From Paraburkholderia sprentiae WSM5005 (GTDB lineage: Bacteria > Pseudomonadota > Gammaproteobacteria > Burkholderiales > Burkholderiaceae): a DNA stretch of 64,000 bases. The stretch lies in assembly GCF_001865575.2 (NCBI RefSeq), contig NZ_CP017561.2:2914001-2978000 (forward strand), written 5' to 3'. Made by a program: the position numbers and the translations under genes. The notes beneath the pieces were generated by a model. The model did no database searches and was not told the origin of the DNA. It was given only the letters and a program-made list of their open reading frames with translations. Below, one piece after another: positions 29,751 through 39,705 of this stretch; within the stretch, counting starts at the first letter, position 1, and each line of letters starts with the position of its first letter.

Positions 29751-30641
29751 TTAGTCGAGCTTGTGCCCGGTCAGGCGCTCGAGCGCTTCCTGGTATTTCT
29801 CGCCCGTCTTGACGACGACGTCGTCCGGCAGCTTCGGCGCCGGCGGCTCTTTCTTCCACGGCTGGGTTTCGAGCCAGTCGCGCACGAACTGCTTGTCGAA
29901 CGACGGCGGATTGGTGCCGACCTGGTACTGATCCGCCGGCCAGAAGCGCGACGAGTCGGCCGTGAGCGCCTCGTCCATCAGGTAGAGCTTGCCGTGGTTG
30001 TCGAGACCGAACTCGAACTTCGTGTCCGCGATGATGATGCCGCGCGTCGCCGCGTAATCAGCGGCTTCCTTGTACAGGCGGATCGAGATGTCGCGGATCG
30101 TGGCCGACAGCTCGGTGCCGATGCGGCGCTCCATCTCGTCGTAGGTGATGTTTTCGTCGTGGTGGCCCATCTCGGCCTTGGCGGCCGGCGTAAAGATCGG
30201 CTCGGGCAGCTTCTGCGCGTTCTGCAGGCCCGGCGGCAGTTGCACGCCGCACACCGAGCCGGTCGCCTGGTAATCCTTCCAGCCGCTGCCGGCCAGATAG
30301 CCGCGCACCACCGCCTCGACGAGGATCGGCTCGAGACGCTTGACGACTACCGCGCGCCCCTTCACCTGCTCGACTTCGTCCGGCGCGACCACCGACTCGG
30401 GCGCGACGCCCGTCAGGTGATTCGGCACCACGTGCTTCAGCTTCTCGAACCAGAAGTTCGCCATCGCGTTGAGCACGCGGCCCTTGTTCGGAATCGGCTC
30501 GCCCATGATCACGTCGAACGCCGACAGACGGTCGGTCGTGACGATCAGCAACTGGTCGTTACCCACCGCATAGTTGTCGCGGACTTTACCGCGGCCGAGC
30601 AGCGGCAGCGAGCGGAGCGTGGATTCGTAAAGGGTAGACAT
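29751..30641 (-). CDS. purC: Phosphoribosylaminoimidazole-succinocarboxamide synthase
   Basis: SAICAR synthase, 296 aa, joining CAIR and aspartate with ATP hydrolysis. The start [24 protein letters not shown] has the nucleotide-binding GRGKVRDNY motif; [13 protein letters not shown] and [10 protein letters not shown] are further signatures. This is the roughly 300-aa form with the C-terminal extension found in many betaproteobacteria and eukaryote-like SAICAR synthases. It is separated from purE by 64 bp on the same strand; a terminator precedes it. Confidence 0.96.
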   Translation of the reverse strand: MSTLYESTLRSLPLLGRGKVRDNYAVGNDQLLIVTTDRLSAFDVIMGEPIPNKGRVLNAMANFWFEKLKHVVPNHLTGVAPESVVAPDEVEQVKGRAVVVKRLEPILVEAVVRGYLAGSGWKDYQATGSVCGVQLPPGLQNAQKLPEPIFTPAAKAEMGHHDENITYDEMERRIGTELSATIRDISIRLYKEAADYAATRGIIIADTKFEFGLDNHGKLYLMDEALTADSSRFWPADQYQVGTNPPSFDKQFVRDWLETQPWKKEPPAPKLPDDVVVKTGEKYQEALERLTGHKLD

Positions 30642-30679
30642 CGTCGTGGTTCGCTAAAAGTGGGGCAAAAAATGTGACC

Positions 30680-30724
30680 GGAACAAAAGGGAAACGCCGT
30701 TCCCCGGATGATGCGGGAACGGCG
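30680..30724 (-). terminator. Intrinsic terminator of fba
   Basis: On the minus strand CGCCGTTCCC pairs with GGGAACGGCG across a 10-nt loop, followed by TTTCCCTTTTG. It lies 50 bp downstream of the aldolase gene and just before purC. Confidence 0.75.
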
Positions 30725-30774
30725 ATCGGACGACAACCTGGCCAAACGGCCAGGCGCGGAGCCAAAACTACAGC

Positions 30775-31839
30775 TTAGCGGACGATCTGCGCGAGCTCGC
30801 CCGACTTGTACTTCTCCGCAATTTTATCAAGCGCAACCGGCTTGATCTTGCCAGCCTGGCCTTCGCAGCCGAATTGCATATAACGGTCGATACAGATCTT
30901 CATCGCCGCTTCGCGCGCCGGCTTCAGGTAGTCGCGCGGATCGAACTTGCCCGGGTTGGTCGCCATGTAGCGGCGGATCGCGCCCGTGATCGCCAGACGC
31001 AGGTCGGTGTCGATGTTGACCTTGCGCACGCCGTGGCGGATACCTTCCTGGATTTCTTCGACCGGTACGCCGTAGGTTTCCTTCATGTCGCCGCCGAACT
31101 CGCGGATCTCCGCGAGCAGCTCCTGCGGGACCGACGACGAGCCGTGCATCACGAGGTGCGTGTTCGGAATACGCTGATGGATTTCCTTGATGCGTTGGAT
31201 CGACAGAATGTCGCCCGTCGGCTTCTTGCTGAACTTGTAGGCGCCGTGTGACGTGCCGATCGCGATGGCCAGCGCGTCGCACTGGGTCAGCTTGACGAAG
31301 TCGGCAGCCTGCTCCGGATCGGTCAGCAGCTGCTCGCGCGTCATCGTACCTTCGGCGCCGTGACCGTCTTCCTTGTCGCCCTTCATCGTTTCGAGCGAAC
31401 CGAGCACGCCCAGCTCCGCCTCGACCGTGACGCCGATCGAGTGTGCCGCTTCGACGACCTTGCGCGACACTTCGACGTTGTACTCGTACGATGCGACCGT
31501 CTTGCCGTCGGCTTCCAGCGAACCGTCCATCATCACGCTCGTGAAGCCGCTGCGGATCGCCGCCATGCACACCGCCGGCGACTGGCCGTGATCCTGGTGC
31601 ATCACGACCGGGATGTGCGGATACGACTCGACCGCCGCTTCGATCAGATGACGCAGGAACGGCTCGCCCGCGTACTTACGCGCACCAGCCGAAGCCTGCA
31701 TGATGACCGGAGCGTTGACCTTGTCGGCCGCGGCCATGATCGCCTGCACCTGCTCCAGGTTGTTCACGTTGAATGCCGGAAGGCCATAGCCGTTCTCCGC
31801 GGCATGGTCCAGCAGTTGACGCATTGATACGAGAGGCAT
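30775..31839 (-). CDS. fba: Fructose-bisphosphate aldolase class II
   Basis: Zinc-dependent aldolase, 354 aa, of the Calvin-cycle (CbbA-like) subgroup, acting in glycolysis and gluconeogenesis. Metal ligands: His in [11 protein letters not shown] and VEAELG-associated residues, plus HGSSSVP and NIDTDLRLA for phosphate and substrate. ATG 31839 ([13 protein letters not shown]) follows AAGGAG with normal spacing; the longer frame is not conserved. Same strand as pyk and pgk, a glycolytic gene run. Confidence 0.96.
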   Translation of the reverse strand: MPLVSMRQLLDHAAENGYGLPAFNVNNLEQVQAIMAAADKVNAPVIMQASAGARKYAGEPFLRHLIEAAVESYPHIPVVMHQDHGQSPAVCMAAIRSGFTSVMMDGSLEADGKTVASYEYNVEVSRKVVEAAHSIGVTVEAELGVLGSLETMKGDKEDGHGAEGTMTREQLLTDPEQAADFVKLTQCDALAIAIGTSHGAYKFSKKPTGDILSIQRIKEIHQRIPNTHLVMHGSSSVPQELLAEIREFGGDMKETYGVPVEEIQEGIRHGVRKVNIDTDLRLAITGAIRRYMATNPGKFDPRDYLKPAREAAMKICIDRYMQFGCEGQAGKIKPVALDKIAEKYKSGELAQIVR

Positions 31840-32026
31840 GCTGAAACTCCTTAGATTGAAACGAATTCTTTTGCCGTCGGCATCTGTTGCGGCGATTTTA
31901 TCGCGAAGCAGACCGCGTTCCCCCGCTGACACCGGCGCGTTGGTGCGCCGTCGCACATGGACCATGCGGGGTGTGCCGGCCTGCTTCGATCAATCGCGCC
32001 CGTGCCGATCGAGCGGTCCTGCCTGA

Positions 32027-33463
32027 TCAGTACGGTTCACCGACCCGCACGATCTTCAACGTGTTGGTGCCGCCTGCCTGGCCCATCGGCTCGCCGACCG
32101 TCAGCACGACCATGTCGCCGTGCGACGCGTAGCCCTTGCCGACCACCGTTTCGAGCGCTTGCTGCAGCGCGGTGTCGCGGTCGGTGTTGGTGTCCAGATG
32201 CAGCGAAGTCACGTTGCGGTACAGCGCCATCGCGCGTTCGCTGCCGACGCGCGGCGTCAGCGCGAAGATCGGCACGTGGGTCCAGTGGCGTGACATCCAC
32301 AGCGCGGTCGAGCCCGATTCGGTCAGCGCGACGATCGCCTTCGCGCCGAGGTGATAGGCGGTGAACAGCGCGCCCATCGCGATCGACTGGTCGATCCGCG
32401 TGAACGTGCGGTTGAGGAAATCCTTGTCGAGCTCCGACTGCTCGGACTTTTCCGCTTCGACGCAGATCGCGGCCATCGTCTCGATGGTCTGCACCGGGTA
32501 CTTGCCCGCCGCCGATTCCGCCGACAGCATCACCGCGTCCGTGCCGTCCAGCACCGCGTTCGCGACGTCCGACACTTCCGCGCGGGTCGGCACCGGCGCG
32601 TGGATCATCGACTCCATCATCTGCGTCGCGGTGATCACGAACTTGTTCGATTCGCGCGCCATCCGGATCATGCGCTTTTGCAGCGCCGGCACTGCGGCAT
32701 TGCCCACCTCCACGGCCAGATCGCCACGCGCGACCATGATGCCGTCCGACGCGTCGAGGATGCCTTGCAGCGCCGGAATCGCTTCCGCGCGCTCGATCTT
32801 CGCGATCATCTTCGGCTTGATGCCGTACGGCGCGCCGGCGATATTCGCGAGCTGGCGGGCCATTTCCATGTCGGTCGCGTTCTTCGGAAACGATACCGCG
32901 ATGAAATCGACGCTGAGCGACATCGCCGTGCGAATGTCCTCCATGTCTTTCGCGGTCAGCGCGGGCGCCGACAGACCGCCGCCCTGGCGGTTGATGCCCT
33001 TGTTGTTCGACAGCTCGCCGCCGATCTTCACGATCGTGTGGATCTCGTGGCCGATCACGCGCTGCACGCTCAGCACGATGAGGCCGTCGTTGAGCAGCAG
33101 CACGTCGCCCGGTTTCAGGTCGCGCGGCAGATCCTTGTAGTCGAGGCCGACGCGCTCGTCGTTGCCGAGCTCGCATTCCGCGTCGAGGATGAACGGATTG
33201 CCGGTGGCGAGCGTCGTGCGGCCGTTCTCGAACTTGCCGACGCGGATCTTCGGACCTTGCAGATCGGCCATGATGGCGACTTCGCGGCCGGCCTGACGGG
33301 CCGCCTCGCGCACGAATTCGGCGCGCTGGCGATGGTCGTCGGCGGTGCCGTGTGAGAAATTGAGCCGCACCACATCCAGTCCCGCCTGAATCATTTGCAG
33401 CAGGATTTCCGGCGTGCTGGAAGCCGGACCGATAGTAGCGACAATCTTGGTAGCGCGATGCAT
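32027..33463 (-). CDS. pyk: Pyruvate kinase
   Basis: 478 aa, phosphoenolpyruvate plus ADP to pyruvate plus ATP. The start MHRATKIVATIGPASS is the classical one and GAGGAG lies 4 nt upstream. The A domain has RLNFSHG, the B domain KDLPRDLKPGD, and MVARGDLAVEVG and ITATQMMESM are active-site signatures. The C-terminal domain is complete. The frame remains open for another 137 codons upstream of this start (see the leader entry). Confidence 0.96.
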   Translation of the reverse strand: MHRATKIVATIGPASSTPEILLQMIQAGLDVVRLNFSHGTADDHRQRAEFVREAARQAGREVAIMADLQGPKIRVGKFENGRTTLATGNPFILDAECELGNDERVGLDYKDLPRDLKPGDVLLLNDGLIVLSVQRVIGHEIHTIVKIGGELSNNKGINRQGGGLSAPALTAKDMEDIRTAMSLSVDFIAVSFPKNATDMEMARQLANIAGAPYGIKPKMIAKIERAEAIPALQGILDASDGIMVARGDLAVEVGNAAVPALQKRMIRMARESNKFVITATQMMESMIHAPVPTRAEVSDVANAVLDGTDAVMLSAESAAGKYPVQTIETMAAICVEAEKSEQSELDKDFLNRTFTRIDQSIAMGALFTAYHLGAKAIVALTESGSTALWMSRHWTHVPIFALTPRVGSERAMALYRNVTSLHLDTNTDRDTALQQALETVVGKGYASHGDMVVLTVGEPMGQAGGTNTLKIVRVGEPY

Positions 33464-33874
33464 GAGTCTCCTCGTCTGGAAAGGATCGCTGGAAAGAGCG
33501 CTGCGGGGCTGCTGCGGAGTCTGCGCATCGAAAGATGCTGGCTGGGGTCGCGCGCCGGCTGCGGCCGGTGTCGCTTTGTGGACTGATGCGGGTGATGCGG
33601 TATTCGAGACCGGCGCCTTGCGCGCCGGAGAGTTGTTGTCCTGCTTGCCGGAAGGCCGTTGCGTCCGGGCCGAATCGTGTTGGGCGAATTCGGTGTCTGC
33701 GGTTGGAGGCTGCTCTGCGTCGCCGGCCTGAGCATGCTGCCCGACCAGCTCTGTGGTCGAGCCGGCGGCTAGCGCCTGTGCCGCGCGCTCCCCTGCCGGC
33801 GCTGCCGCGTTATCGCGCGGCGCATTCGCGCCACGCGCCTTGGTCGACTTCGCCGATCGGGAGCGCGTCGCCAC
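33464..33874 (-). other. Long open leader in frame with pyk (possible low-complexity N-terminal extension)
   Basis: The whole 411 bp between pgk and pyk has no stop in the pyk frame. A GTG at 33874 begins 1 nt after the pgk stop (TAACGTG). The 137 codons would encode a disordered Ala/Pro/Gln/Ser-rich, initially basic segment (ATRSRSAKSTKARG). No ribosome site is seen in front of the GTG, and the canonical pyk start has a strong one, so pyk alone is the default reading. It may be a fortuitous open frame at high GC. Confidence 0.3.
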
Positions 33875-33875
33875 G

Positions 33876-35069
33876 TTAAGCCCGCGATTCCAGAACTTCG
33901 ACCGCCGGCAGCTTCTTGCCTTCGAGGAACTCGAGGAATGCGCCGCCGCCCGTCGAAATGTAGCTGACCTGGTCGTGGATACCGTACTTGGCGATCGCCG
34001 CGAGCGTGTCCCCGCCGCCTGCGATCGAGAACGCCGCCGAGCGTGCGATCGCGTCCGCGAGCGTCTTGGTGCCGTTGCCGAACTGGTCGAACTCGAACAC
34101 GCCGACCGGGCCGTTCCACACGATCGTGCCGGCCTTCTCGAGCTGCGCGGCGAGCACCTTCGACGTTTCCGGGCCGATGTCGAGGATCATGTCGTCGTCC
34201 TGCACGTCGGCGACGGCCTTCACTTCGGCCTTGGCGGTCGGCGCGAACGCCTTGGCCGTGACCACGTCGGTCGGGATCGGCACCGAAGCGCCGCGGGCCT
34301 TTGCCGCGTCGATGATCGCCTTCGCTTCGTCGACGAGATCGGCTTCGGCGAGCGACTTGCCGATCTTCAGGCCGGCCGCGAGCATGAACGTATTGGCGAT
34401 GCCGCCGCCGACGATCAGCTGGTCGACTTTCTCCGCGAGCGACTTCAGGATGGTCAGCTTGGTCGACACCTTCGAGCCCGCGACGATCGCCACGAGCGGA
34501 CGCTTCGGCGCGCCGAGCGCCTTGCCGAGCGCTTCGAGCTCAGCCGCGAGCAGCGGGCCCGCGCAGGCAACCGGTGCGTACTTCGCGATACCGTGGGTGG
34601 TCGCTTCAGCGCGATGAGCGGTGCCGAACGCGTCGTTCACGTAGATGTCGCAGAGCTTCGCCATTTTCTGCGCGAGCTCGTCGGAATCTTTCTTTTCGCC
34701 CTTGTTGACGCGGCAGTTTTCGAGCAGCACGACCGAGCCCGGCGCGACGTTCACGCCGTTTTCGACCCAGTTCGCGACGAGCGGCACGTCGCGGCCGAGC
34801 AGCTCGGCCAGACGCTTCGCCACCGGCGCGAGCGAATCTTCCGGCTTGAAGTCGCCTTCGGTCGGACGGCCAAGGTGCGAGGTGACCATCACGGCGGCCC
34901 CGGCGTCCAGCGCGGCCTTGATGGCCGGCACGGAAGCGCGGATGCGGGTGTCTTCGGTGACGTTGCCTTGATCGTCCTGCGGCACGTTCAGATCGGCGCG
35001 GATGAACACGCGTTTGCCGGATAGCTTGCCTTCGGCGATCAGGTCGGAGAGACGCAATACCTTGTTCAT
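33876..35069 (-). CDS. pgk: Phosphoglycerate kinase
   Basis: 397 aa, 1,3-bisphosphoglycerate plus ADP to 3-phosphoglycerate plus ATP. Signatures: [13 protein letters not shown] at the N-terminus, [12 protein letters not shown], the ATP-site [11 protein letters not shown] and the C-terminal [14 protein letters not shown] 35069 ([10 protein letters not shown]) gives the family length; the longer frame adds unconserved residues. Upstream, 35070-35352 has no gene. It contains a GC-rich hairpin (GGGCGCC at 35169-35175 with GGCGCCC at 35200-35206) and a TAAAAT -10 candidate at 35242-35237. Confidence 0.96.
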   Translation of the reverse strand: MNKVLRLSDLIAEGKLSGKRVFIRADLNVPQDDQGNVTEDTRIRASVPAIKAALDAGAAVMVTSHLGRPTEGDFKPEDSLAPVAKRLAELLGRDVPLVANWVENGVNVAPGSVVLLENCRVNKGEKKDSDELAQKMAKLCDIYVNDAFGTAHRAEATTHGIAKYAPVACAGPLLAAELEALGKALGAPKRPLVAIVAGSKVSTKLTILKSLAEKVDQLIVGGGIANTFMLAAGLKIGKSLAEADLVDEAKAIIDAAKARGASVPIPTDVVTAKAFAPTAKAEVKAVADVQDDDMILDIGPETSKVLAAQLEKAGTIVWNGPVGVFEFDQFGNGTKTLADAIARSAAFSIAGGGDTLAAIAKYGIHDQVSYISTGGGAFLEFLEGKKLPAVEVLESRA

Positions 35070-35352
35070 GGGCTTGAGTAGGCGAGTTGATGGAAGGCGG
35101 TGGTGGACAGCGCGCGGGGACGATGCGCGGCGGACTCCAGCGCTTCGGCCCAACGGCTCCGCGGGATCGGGCGCCGGCCGGCAGCCGGCCGCGACACAAG
35201 GCGCCCGGCTGCGGCGCGCTCAACCCGGAAAAAGGCATTTTAACTGATCCAAACGGCCTGCTGACCCGCGACCAGGACGAATCTCGCGTATTTGATCGCG
35301 GGGCCGACGATGCCGCGGCGCGGCAGTCATCGCCACACCGCGAACCGGACCG

Positions 35353-35676
35353 TCACAGGAAGACGCGCATCAGCGTGAACACGACCATTCCGGTCACGAT
35401 CGTGCCGAGCATGGTGCGTCGCCACAAAAACCAGCCAAGGCCGGCGAGCGTCGCGTAGAGCTCATGATTGGACGCCGCGAACGACAGCCCCTCGGGCGTC
35501 GTCAGCACGTCGGGCAACACCACGGCGGCGAGCGCGGCGGCCGGCGCGTAGCGCAGCATCTTCTGCACACGCGCCGGCAGCACCGTGCGCTCGCCGCCGA
35601 TCAGGAACATCGCGCGCGTGAACGCGGTGACGAAAGTCATGCCGAAGATGGCCAGCCAGACTTGCATGGAGGTCAT
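35353..35676 (-). CDS. azlD: AzlD family branched-chain amino acid exporter small subunit
   Basis: 107-aa protein with three or four membrane helices (VWLAIFGMTFVTAFTRAMFLI, then YAPAAALAAVVLPDVL with the AzlD PAALAA-type motif). With AzlC it forms a two-component exporter for branched-chain amino acids. ATG 35676 overlaps the azlC stop as ATGA; an alternative ATG is at 35667. Translational coupling with azlC is clear. Confidence 0.9.
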   Translation of the reverse strand: MTSMQVWLAIFGMTFVTAFTRAMFLIGGERTVLPARVQKMLRYAPAAALAAVVLPDVLTTPEGLSFAASNHELYATLAGLGWFLWRRTMLGTIVTGMVVFTLMRVFL

Positions 35677-36428
35677 CGGGAGTCTCCGGCGCGATCGTTC
35701 ACCCCGCGGATGCGGCGCAGGTCGGCGCGCTCGATCATCAGGTCGGCCGCGCTGCCGGCGGCGATCGCCGCGATCACCGCGAGCAGCAGCGCGAGCCGGT
35801 ACGGCAGGTCGAGCGCGAGCAGCGACACGATGCCGGCCACGCTGACCGCGACCATCGTCGAGCGAGTGGCGATCGCCGACACCATCACCGGCAACAGCGC
35901 GAGCGTGCCGGCGAGCGCGAGCCCCCAGTTGTCGGGAATCAGGCTCGCGAGCAGGATGCCGACGATCGACGACACTTGCCACGACAGCCAGCTCGACACA
36001 GCCATGCCCCAGAAGTACGCCTCCTTGCCCGGCAGGTAGCCGGTCGGAAAGCTCTTCTTCACGAACAGCAGATAGATCACGTCGCCGTTGAAATAGCCGA
36101 GGAGGATGCGCCGCCACATCGACAGATACGAGAAGTGCGGCGCGAGGCCGGCGCTGAAGATCACGAAGCGGGTGTTGACCATCGCCGCGGTCAGCAACAC
36201 GGTCCATACGGGCAGTTTTGCTGCGAGGAGCGGCAGCACCGCCAGCTGCGACGAACCTGCATAGCACAGCAGCGACATCGCGAGTGCCTGCGGCAGCGTG
36301 AGCACCGACTTGCTCATCGCGATGCCGGTCACGAGGCCCCAGGAAAAAATCGCCATCAGCGTGGGAGCATAGGCGCGCGCGCCTTCACGAAAAGCACGGC
36401 GATCGGTATCGGACAGTCGAGCGAGCAT
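35673..36428 (-). CDS. azlC: AzlC family branched-chain amino acid exporter large subunit
   Basis: 251 aa, AzlC/YgaZ family inner-membrane protein. GARAYAPTLMAIFSWGLVTGIAMSKS and LCYAGSSQLAVLPLL are family hallmarks. I start at ATG 36428 (MLARLSDTD) because the seven codons above it are basic and unconserved; 36449 is possible. It is divergent from ilvE across 225 bp, pairing export and synthesis of Val/Leu/Ile. Confidence 0.9.
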   Translation of the reverse strand: MLARLSDTDRRAFREGARAYAPTLMAIFSWGLVTGIAMSKSVLTLPQALAMSLLCYAGSSQLAVLPLLAAKLPVWTVLLTAAMVNTRFVIFSAGLAPHFSYLSMWRRILLGYFNGDVIYLLFVKKSFPTGYLPGKEAYFWGMAVSSWLSWQVSSIVGILLASLIPDNWGLALAGTLALLPVMVSAIATRSTMVAVSVAGIVSLLALDLPYRLALLLAVIAAIAAGSAADLMIERADLRRIRGVNDRAGDSR

Positions 36429-36653
36429 CGGACGGAGGGTGCGGCGCAAGGAACGCCGTCAGGAAGACTGGGTCGGCGCCAGGTCGCGAGGCGACCCGTT
36501 GGCGCATCCGGAGTTGATTTATGCGTGCGCTGGATTATAGCGCCCGGGGTGCGGCCAAACGCCCGTTGCATGTACAAAAGACGCTAAAATAGCGCTCCCG
36601 GCTATGTCCTGCGCGCATGGCCGCACCTCATAACGCACCTGCTGGAGAACCGT

Positions 36654-37577
36654 ATGTCAATGGCCGACCGCGACGGCAAGATCTGGATGGATGGCAAGCT
36701 CATCGACTGGCGCGATGCCAAGATCCACGTGCTCACCCACACGCTGCACTACGGCATGGGCGTGTTCGAGGGCGTGCGCGCTTACAAGACCGCCGACGGC
36801 GCCACCGCGATTTTCCGCCTGCAGGAGCACACCAAGCGCCTGCTGAACTCCGCGAAGATTTTCCAGATGGACGTCCCGTTCGACCATGAAACGCTCGCCG
36901 CCGCACAGCGCGAAGTGGTCCGCGAGAACAAGCTCGAGACGTGCTATCTGCGCCCGATCATCTGGGTCGGCTCGGAAAAGCTCGGCGTGTCGGCCAAGGG
37001 CAACACGATCCACGTCGCGATCGCCGCGTGGCCGTGGGGCGCGTACCTCGGCGAAGACGGCATCACCAGGGGCATCCGCGTGAAGACGTCGTCGTTCACG
37101 CGCCATCACGTGAACGTGTCGATGGTGCGCGCGAAGGCGTCGGGCTGGTACGTGAACTCGATCCTCGCGAACCAGGAAGCGATCGCCGACGGCTACGACG
37201 AAGCGCTGCTGCTCGACGTCGACGGCTACGTGTCGGAAGGCTCGGGCGAGAACTTCTTCCTCGTCAACAACGGCAAGCTTTATACGCCGGACCTGTCGTC
37301 GTGCCTCGACGGCATCACGCGCGACACCGTCATCACGCTCGCGCGCGACATGGGCTTCCAGGTAATCGAAAAGCGCATCACGCGCGACGAGGTCTATACC
37401 TGCGACGAAGCGTTCTTTACCGGCACGGCAGCCGAAGTCACGCCGATCCGCGAGCTCGACAACCGTGCGATCGGCGCCGGCGCGCGTGGCCCGATCACCG
37501 AAAAGCTGCAGTCGGCGTTCTTCGACGTCGTGAACGGCAGGAGCGAGAAATACGCGCACTGGCTCACGAAAATCTGA
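36654..37577 (+). CDS. ilvE: Branched-chain amino acid aminotransferase
   Basis: Class IV PLP aminotransferase, 307 aa, last step of Ile, Val and Leu synthesis with glutamate as donor. PLP lysine is Lys161 in MVRAKASGWYVNS; EGSGENFFLV and GITRDTVITLARD are the class IV signatures. ATG 36654 has GGAG seven nt upstream. A TAAAAT -10 candidate lies at 36585-36590, without a clear -35. Confidence 0.96.
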   Translation: MSMADRDGKIWMDGKLIDWRDAKIHVLTHTLHYGMGVFEGVRAYKTADGATAIFRLQEHTKRLLNSAKIFQMDVPFDHETLAAAQREVVRENKLETCYLRPIIWVGSEKLGVSAKGNTIHVAIAAWPWGAYLGEDGITRGIRVKTSSFTRHHVNVSMVRAKASGWYVNSILANQEAIADGYDEALLLDVDGYVSEGSGENFFLVNNGKLYTPDLSSCLDGITRDTVITLARDMGFQVIEKRITRDEVYTCDEAFFTGTAAEVTPIRELDNRAIGAGARGPITEKLQSAFFDVVNGRSEKYAHWLTKI

Positions 37578-37650
37578 GCGACCTTTCGACCTGCGCCGCG
37601 CCGCCCAACGGCGGCGCCCTGCAAGCCCCCGCATACAACGAGAAAGTCTC

Positions 37651-37845
37651 ATGAGCGAAATCAAGGAAATGCCGCTGGTCGAACTGTCGGCAAAAGATCT
37701 GCCGGCGTATTGTCCGAACCCGGCCATGCCGCGCTGGAGCGCGCATCCGCGCGTCTTCATCGACGTATCGCACGGCGAAGCGCGTTGCCCGTATTGCAGC
37801 ACGCGCTACAAGCTGCGCGACGGCGAAGTGATCAAGGGCCATTGA
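37651..37845 (+). CDS. Zinc-finger domain-containing small protein (zf-CHCC)
   Basis: 64-aa protein with the CHCC zinc-finger pattern: Cys21 in AYCPNP, His32 or His41, and Cys46/Cys49 in ARCPYCSTRYKL. The fold is shared with the mitochondrial complex I subunit NDUFS6, but in betaproteobacteria it occurs as a stand-alone gene between ilvE and waaF with no known role. It lies 73 bp after ilvE and is probably co-transcribed. Confidence 0.87.
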   Translation: MSEIKEMPLVELSAKDLPAYCPNPAMPRWSAHPRVFIDVSHGEARCPYCSTRYKLRDGEVIKGH

Positions 37846-38005
37846 TCCGGCGCATCGAGCGGTTCCGAGCCGGCTCGGGCGGCACGCGGCGCCTGTGGGC
37901 AAACTGCCTCGCGCCGCGCGGCTTTGCGCTTTCCCCTTTTACCCATCCGAGTGCCACGCGCATGGCGCGCGCGGCGCTTGTTATCGACACCGGACACTCA
38001 CCCTG

Positions 38006-39031
38006 ATGCGTCGCGCGTTGGTTATCGCACCGAACTGGATCGGTGACGCATTGATGGCGCAGCCGCTGTTTGCGCGCCTCGTGAAATTGCATCCGCGCAT
38101 CGCCATCGACGCGGTCGCGCCCAGCTGGGTCGCCCCCGTGCTCGAACGCATGCCGGAAATCCGCGACGTCTACGCGACCGATCTCGCCCACGGCAAGCTG
38201 CAAATGCTGCGCCGCTGGCAGCTCGCGAGCGATCTGCGCGACGTCGGCTACGACGCGGCCTACGTACTGCCGAACTCGTTGAAGTCGGCGTTGATTCCGT
38301 GGCTGGCGGGCATTCCGCTGCGCATCGGCTACACCGGCGAGAGTCGCTATGGCGTGCTGAACGTGCGTCACGCGAATCCGCGCAAGGACGCGCGCCCGCC
38401 GATGGTCGGCCACTACGCTGCCCTCGCCTACACGCCCGGCGCCAAGGTCCCCGAAGACCTGCCGCTGCCGCGCCTCGACACCGACCTGAACGAGGCGTCG
38501 CGCGTGTCGGCGCGCTTCAATCTCGATACGCGCGTGCCGCTGCTGGTGTTCTGCCCCGGCGCCGAGTACGGTCCCGCAAAGCGCTGGCCGCCCGAGCATT
38601 TCGCGTCGCTCGCGCAGATGGTCGGCCAGTCGTTCCCGTACACGCAGATCGTCGCGCTCGGTTCGCCGAAAGACGCGCCGCTCGCGCAGGCGATTGCCGA
38701 GAAAGCGCCGAACGTGCGCAACCTGTGCGGCCAGACCGCGCTCGGCGAGGCCTGCGCGCTGATCTCGCGGGCCAACGCGGTCGTCACCAACGACTCCGGC
38801 CTGATGCATGTCGCCGCCGCGCTGCGCCGCCCGCTCGTGGCCGTCTACGGTTCGACCGATCCGCGCCACACCCCGCCCTTGTCCGAGCTCGCGAAGGTAC
38901 AATGGCTTCATCTCGAATGCAGCCCCTGTTTTCAGCGCGAGTGCCCGCTCGGTCATCTGAACTGCCTGAAGCAGCTGAGCGCCGAGCAGGTTTTCGGCGA
39001 TTTGCGCGGCATGCTGCTCGCGCAGCGCTAA
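38006..39031 (+). CDS. waaF: Lipopolysaccharide heptosyltransferase II
   Basis: GT9 family glycosyltransferase, 341 aa, adding the second L-glycero-D-manno-heptose to the LPS inner core. It begins MRRALVIAPNWIGDALMAQPL, the WaaF-type N-terminus, with ATG 38006 preferred over the longer frame. FCPGAEYGPAKRWP and the donor-binding TNDSGLMHVAAAL are family motifs. It acts at the cytoplasmic face of the inner membrane. Confidence 0.94.
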   Translation: MRRALVIAPNWIGDALMAQPLFARLVKLHPRIAIDAVAPSWVAPVLERMPEIRDVYATDLAHGKLQMLRRWQLASDLRDVGYDAAYVLPNSLKSALIPWLAGIPLRIGYTGESRYGVLNVRHANPRKDARPPMVGHYAALAYTPGAKVPEDLPLPRLDTDLNEASRVSARFNLDTRVPLLVFCPGAEYGPAKRWPPEHFASLAQMVGQSFPYTQIVALGSPKDAPLAQAIAEKAPNVRNLCGQTALGEACALISRANAVVTNDSGLMHVAAALRRPLVAVYGSTDPRHTPPLSELAKVQWLHLECSPCFQRECPLGHLNCLKQLSAEQVFGDLRGMLLAQR

Positions 39032-39198
39032 GACGACTCGTATTTGCACGCAACACCGCACGCCCCCGAGCGCGTCGCGTCATGTTCGCGCCTTGGGGCG
39101 CGGGCAAGCTGACGCCGGGGAGCGATGGTCCGGCGCTCTGGACCGTCCCGCTACCGCAGACCCGCAACCGCGCGCCGCGCACAAGAGACTGACGAGCC

Positions 39199-39645
39199 AT
39201 GCCACGTTTTGCCCACATCTTCGAAGCCGCCGCCGATACCCTGAACGCCTACTATCAGGCCGTCGCCGAGGTCAATATCGACAGCTTGATGGGCTTGTGG
39301 ATCGACGAGGAGTTCGTCAGCTGCATCTGCGCGGACGGCTCGCATCTGCACGGTTTCGACAGCATCCGCAATGGCTTGCAGAGCCAGCTAGAAGCGATGC
39401 CGGTGTCGATCGAACCGCTCGACATCCGTGTTTACGACAGCCTGGGCACCGTTGTCTATGCAATTGCCGAAGCGCATCGCCCGGCCGACCCGACCGCCAC
39501 GCCCGCGATGGTCTTCACCACTTACGTGATGGTCCACGAACGCGGCGAATGGCGCATTGCGCATATTCACGCGAGCGCGATGCCGAACGAGACCGCCAGC
39601 CAGTTCGCGACGAAGATGCGGCATGGGCAAGGCTCGCTGCACTGA
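39199..39645 (+). CDS. NTF2-like/SnoaL-like domain protein
   Basis: 148-aa cytosolic protein of the NTF2-like superfamily: N-terminal helices (ADTLNAYYQAVAEVNIDSLMGLW), then the curved sheet ending YVMVHERGEWRIAHIHAS. Such small folds may be enzymes (isomerases) or ligand-binding proteins; no catalytic residue can be assigned. It stands between waaF and a hydrolase gene on the same strand. Confidence 0.82.
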   Translation: MPRFAHIFEAAADTLNAYYQAVAEVNIDSLMGLWIDEEFVSCICADGSHLHGFDSIRNGLQSQLEAMPVSIEPLDIRVYDSLGTVVYAIAEAHRPADPTATPAMVFTTYVMVHERGEWRIAHIHASAMPNETASQFATKMRHGQGSLH

Positions 39646-39705
39646 CCCGCGGCACCGCTGCGGAGTCAGATTCACGCTTTTTCGTTTTTTCGCTTTTCCG
39701 CCGGT

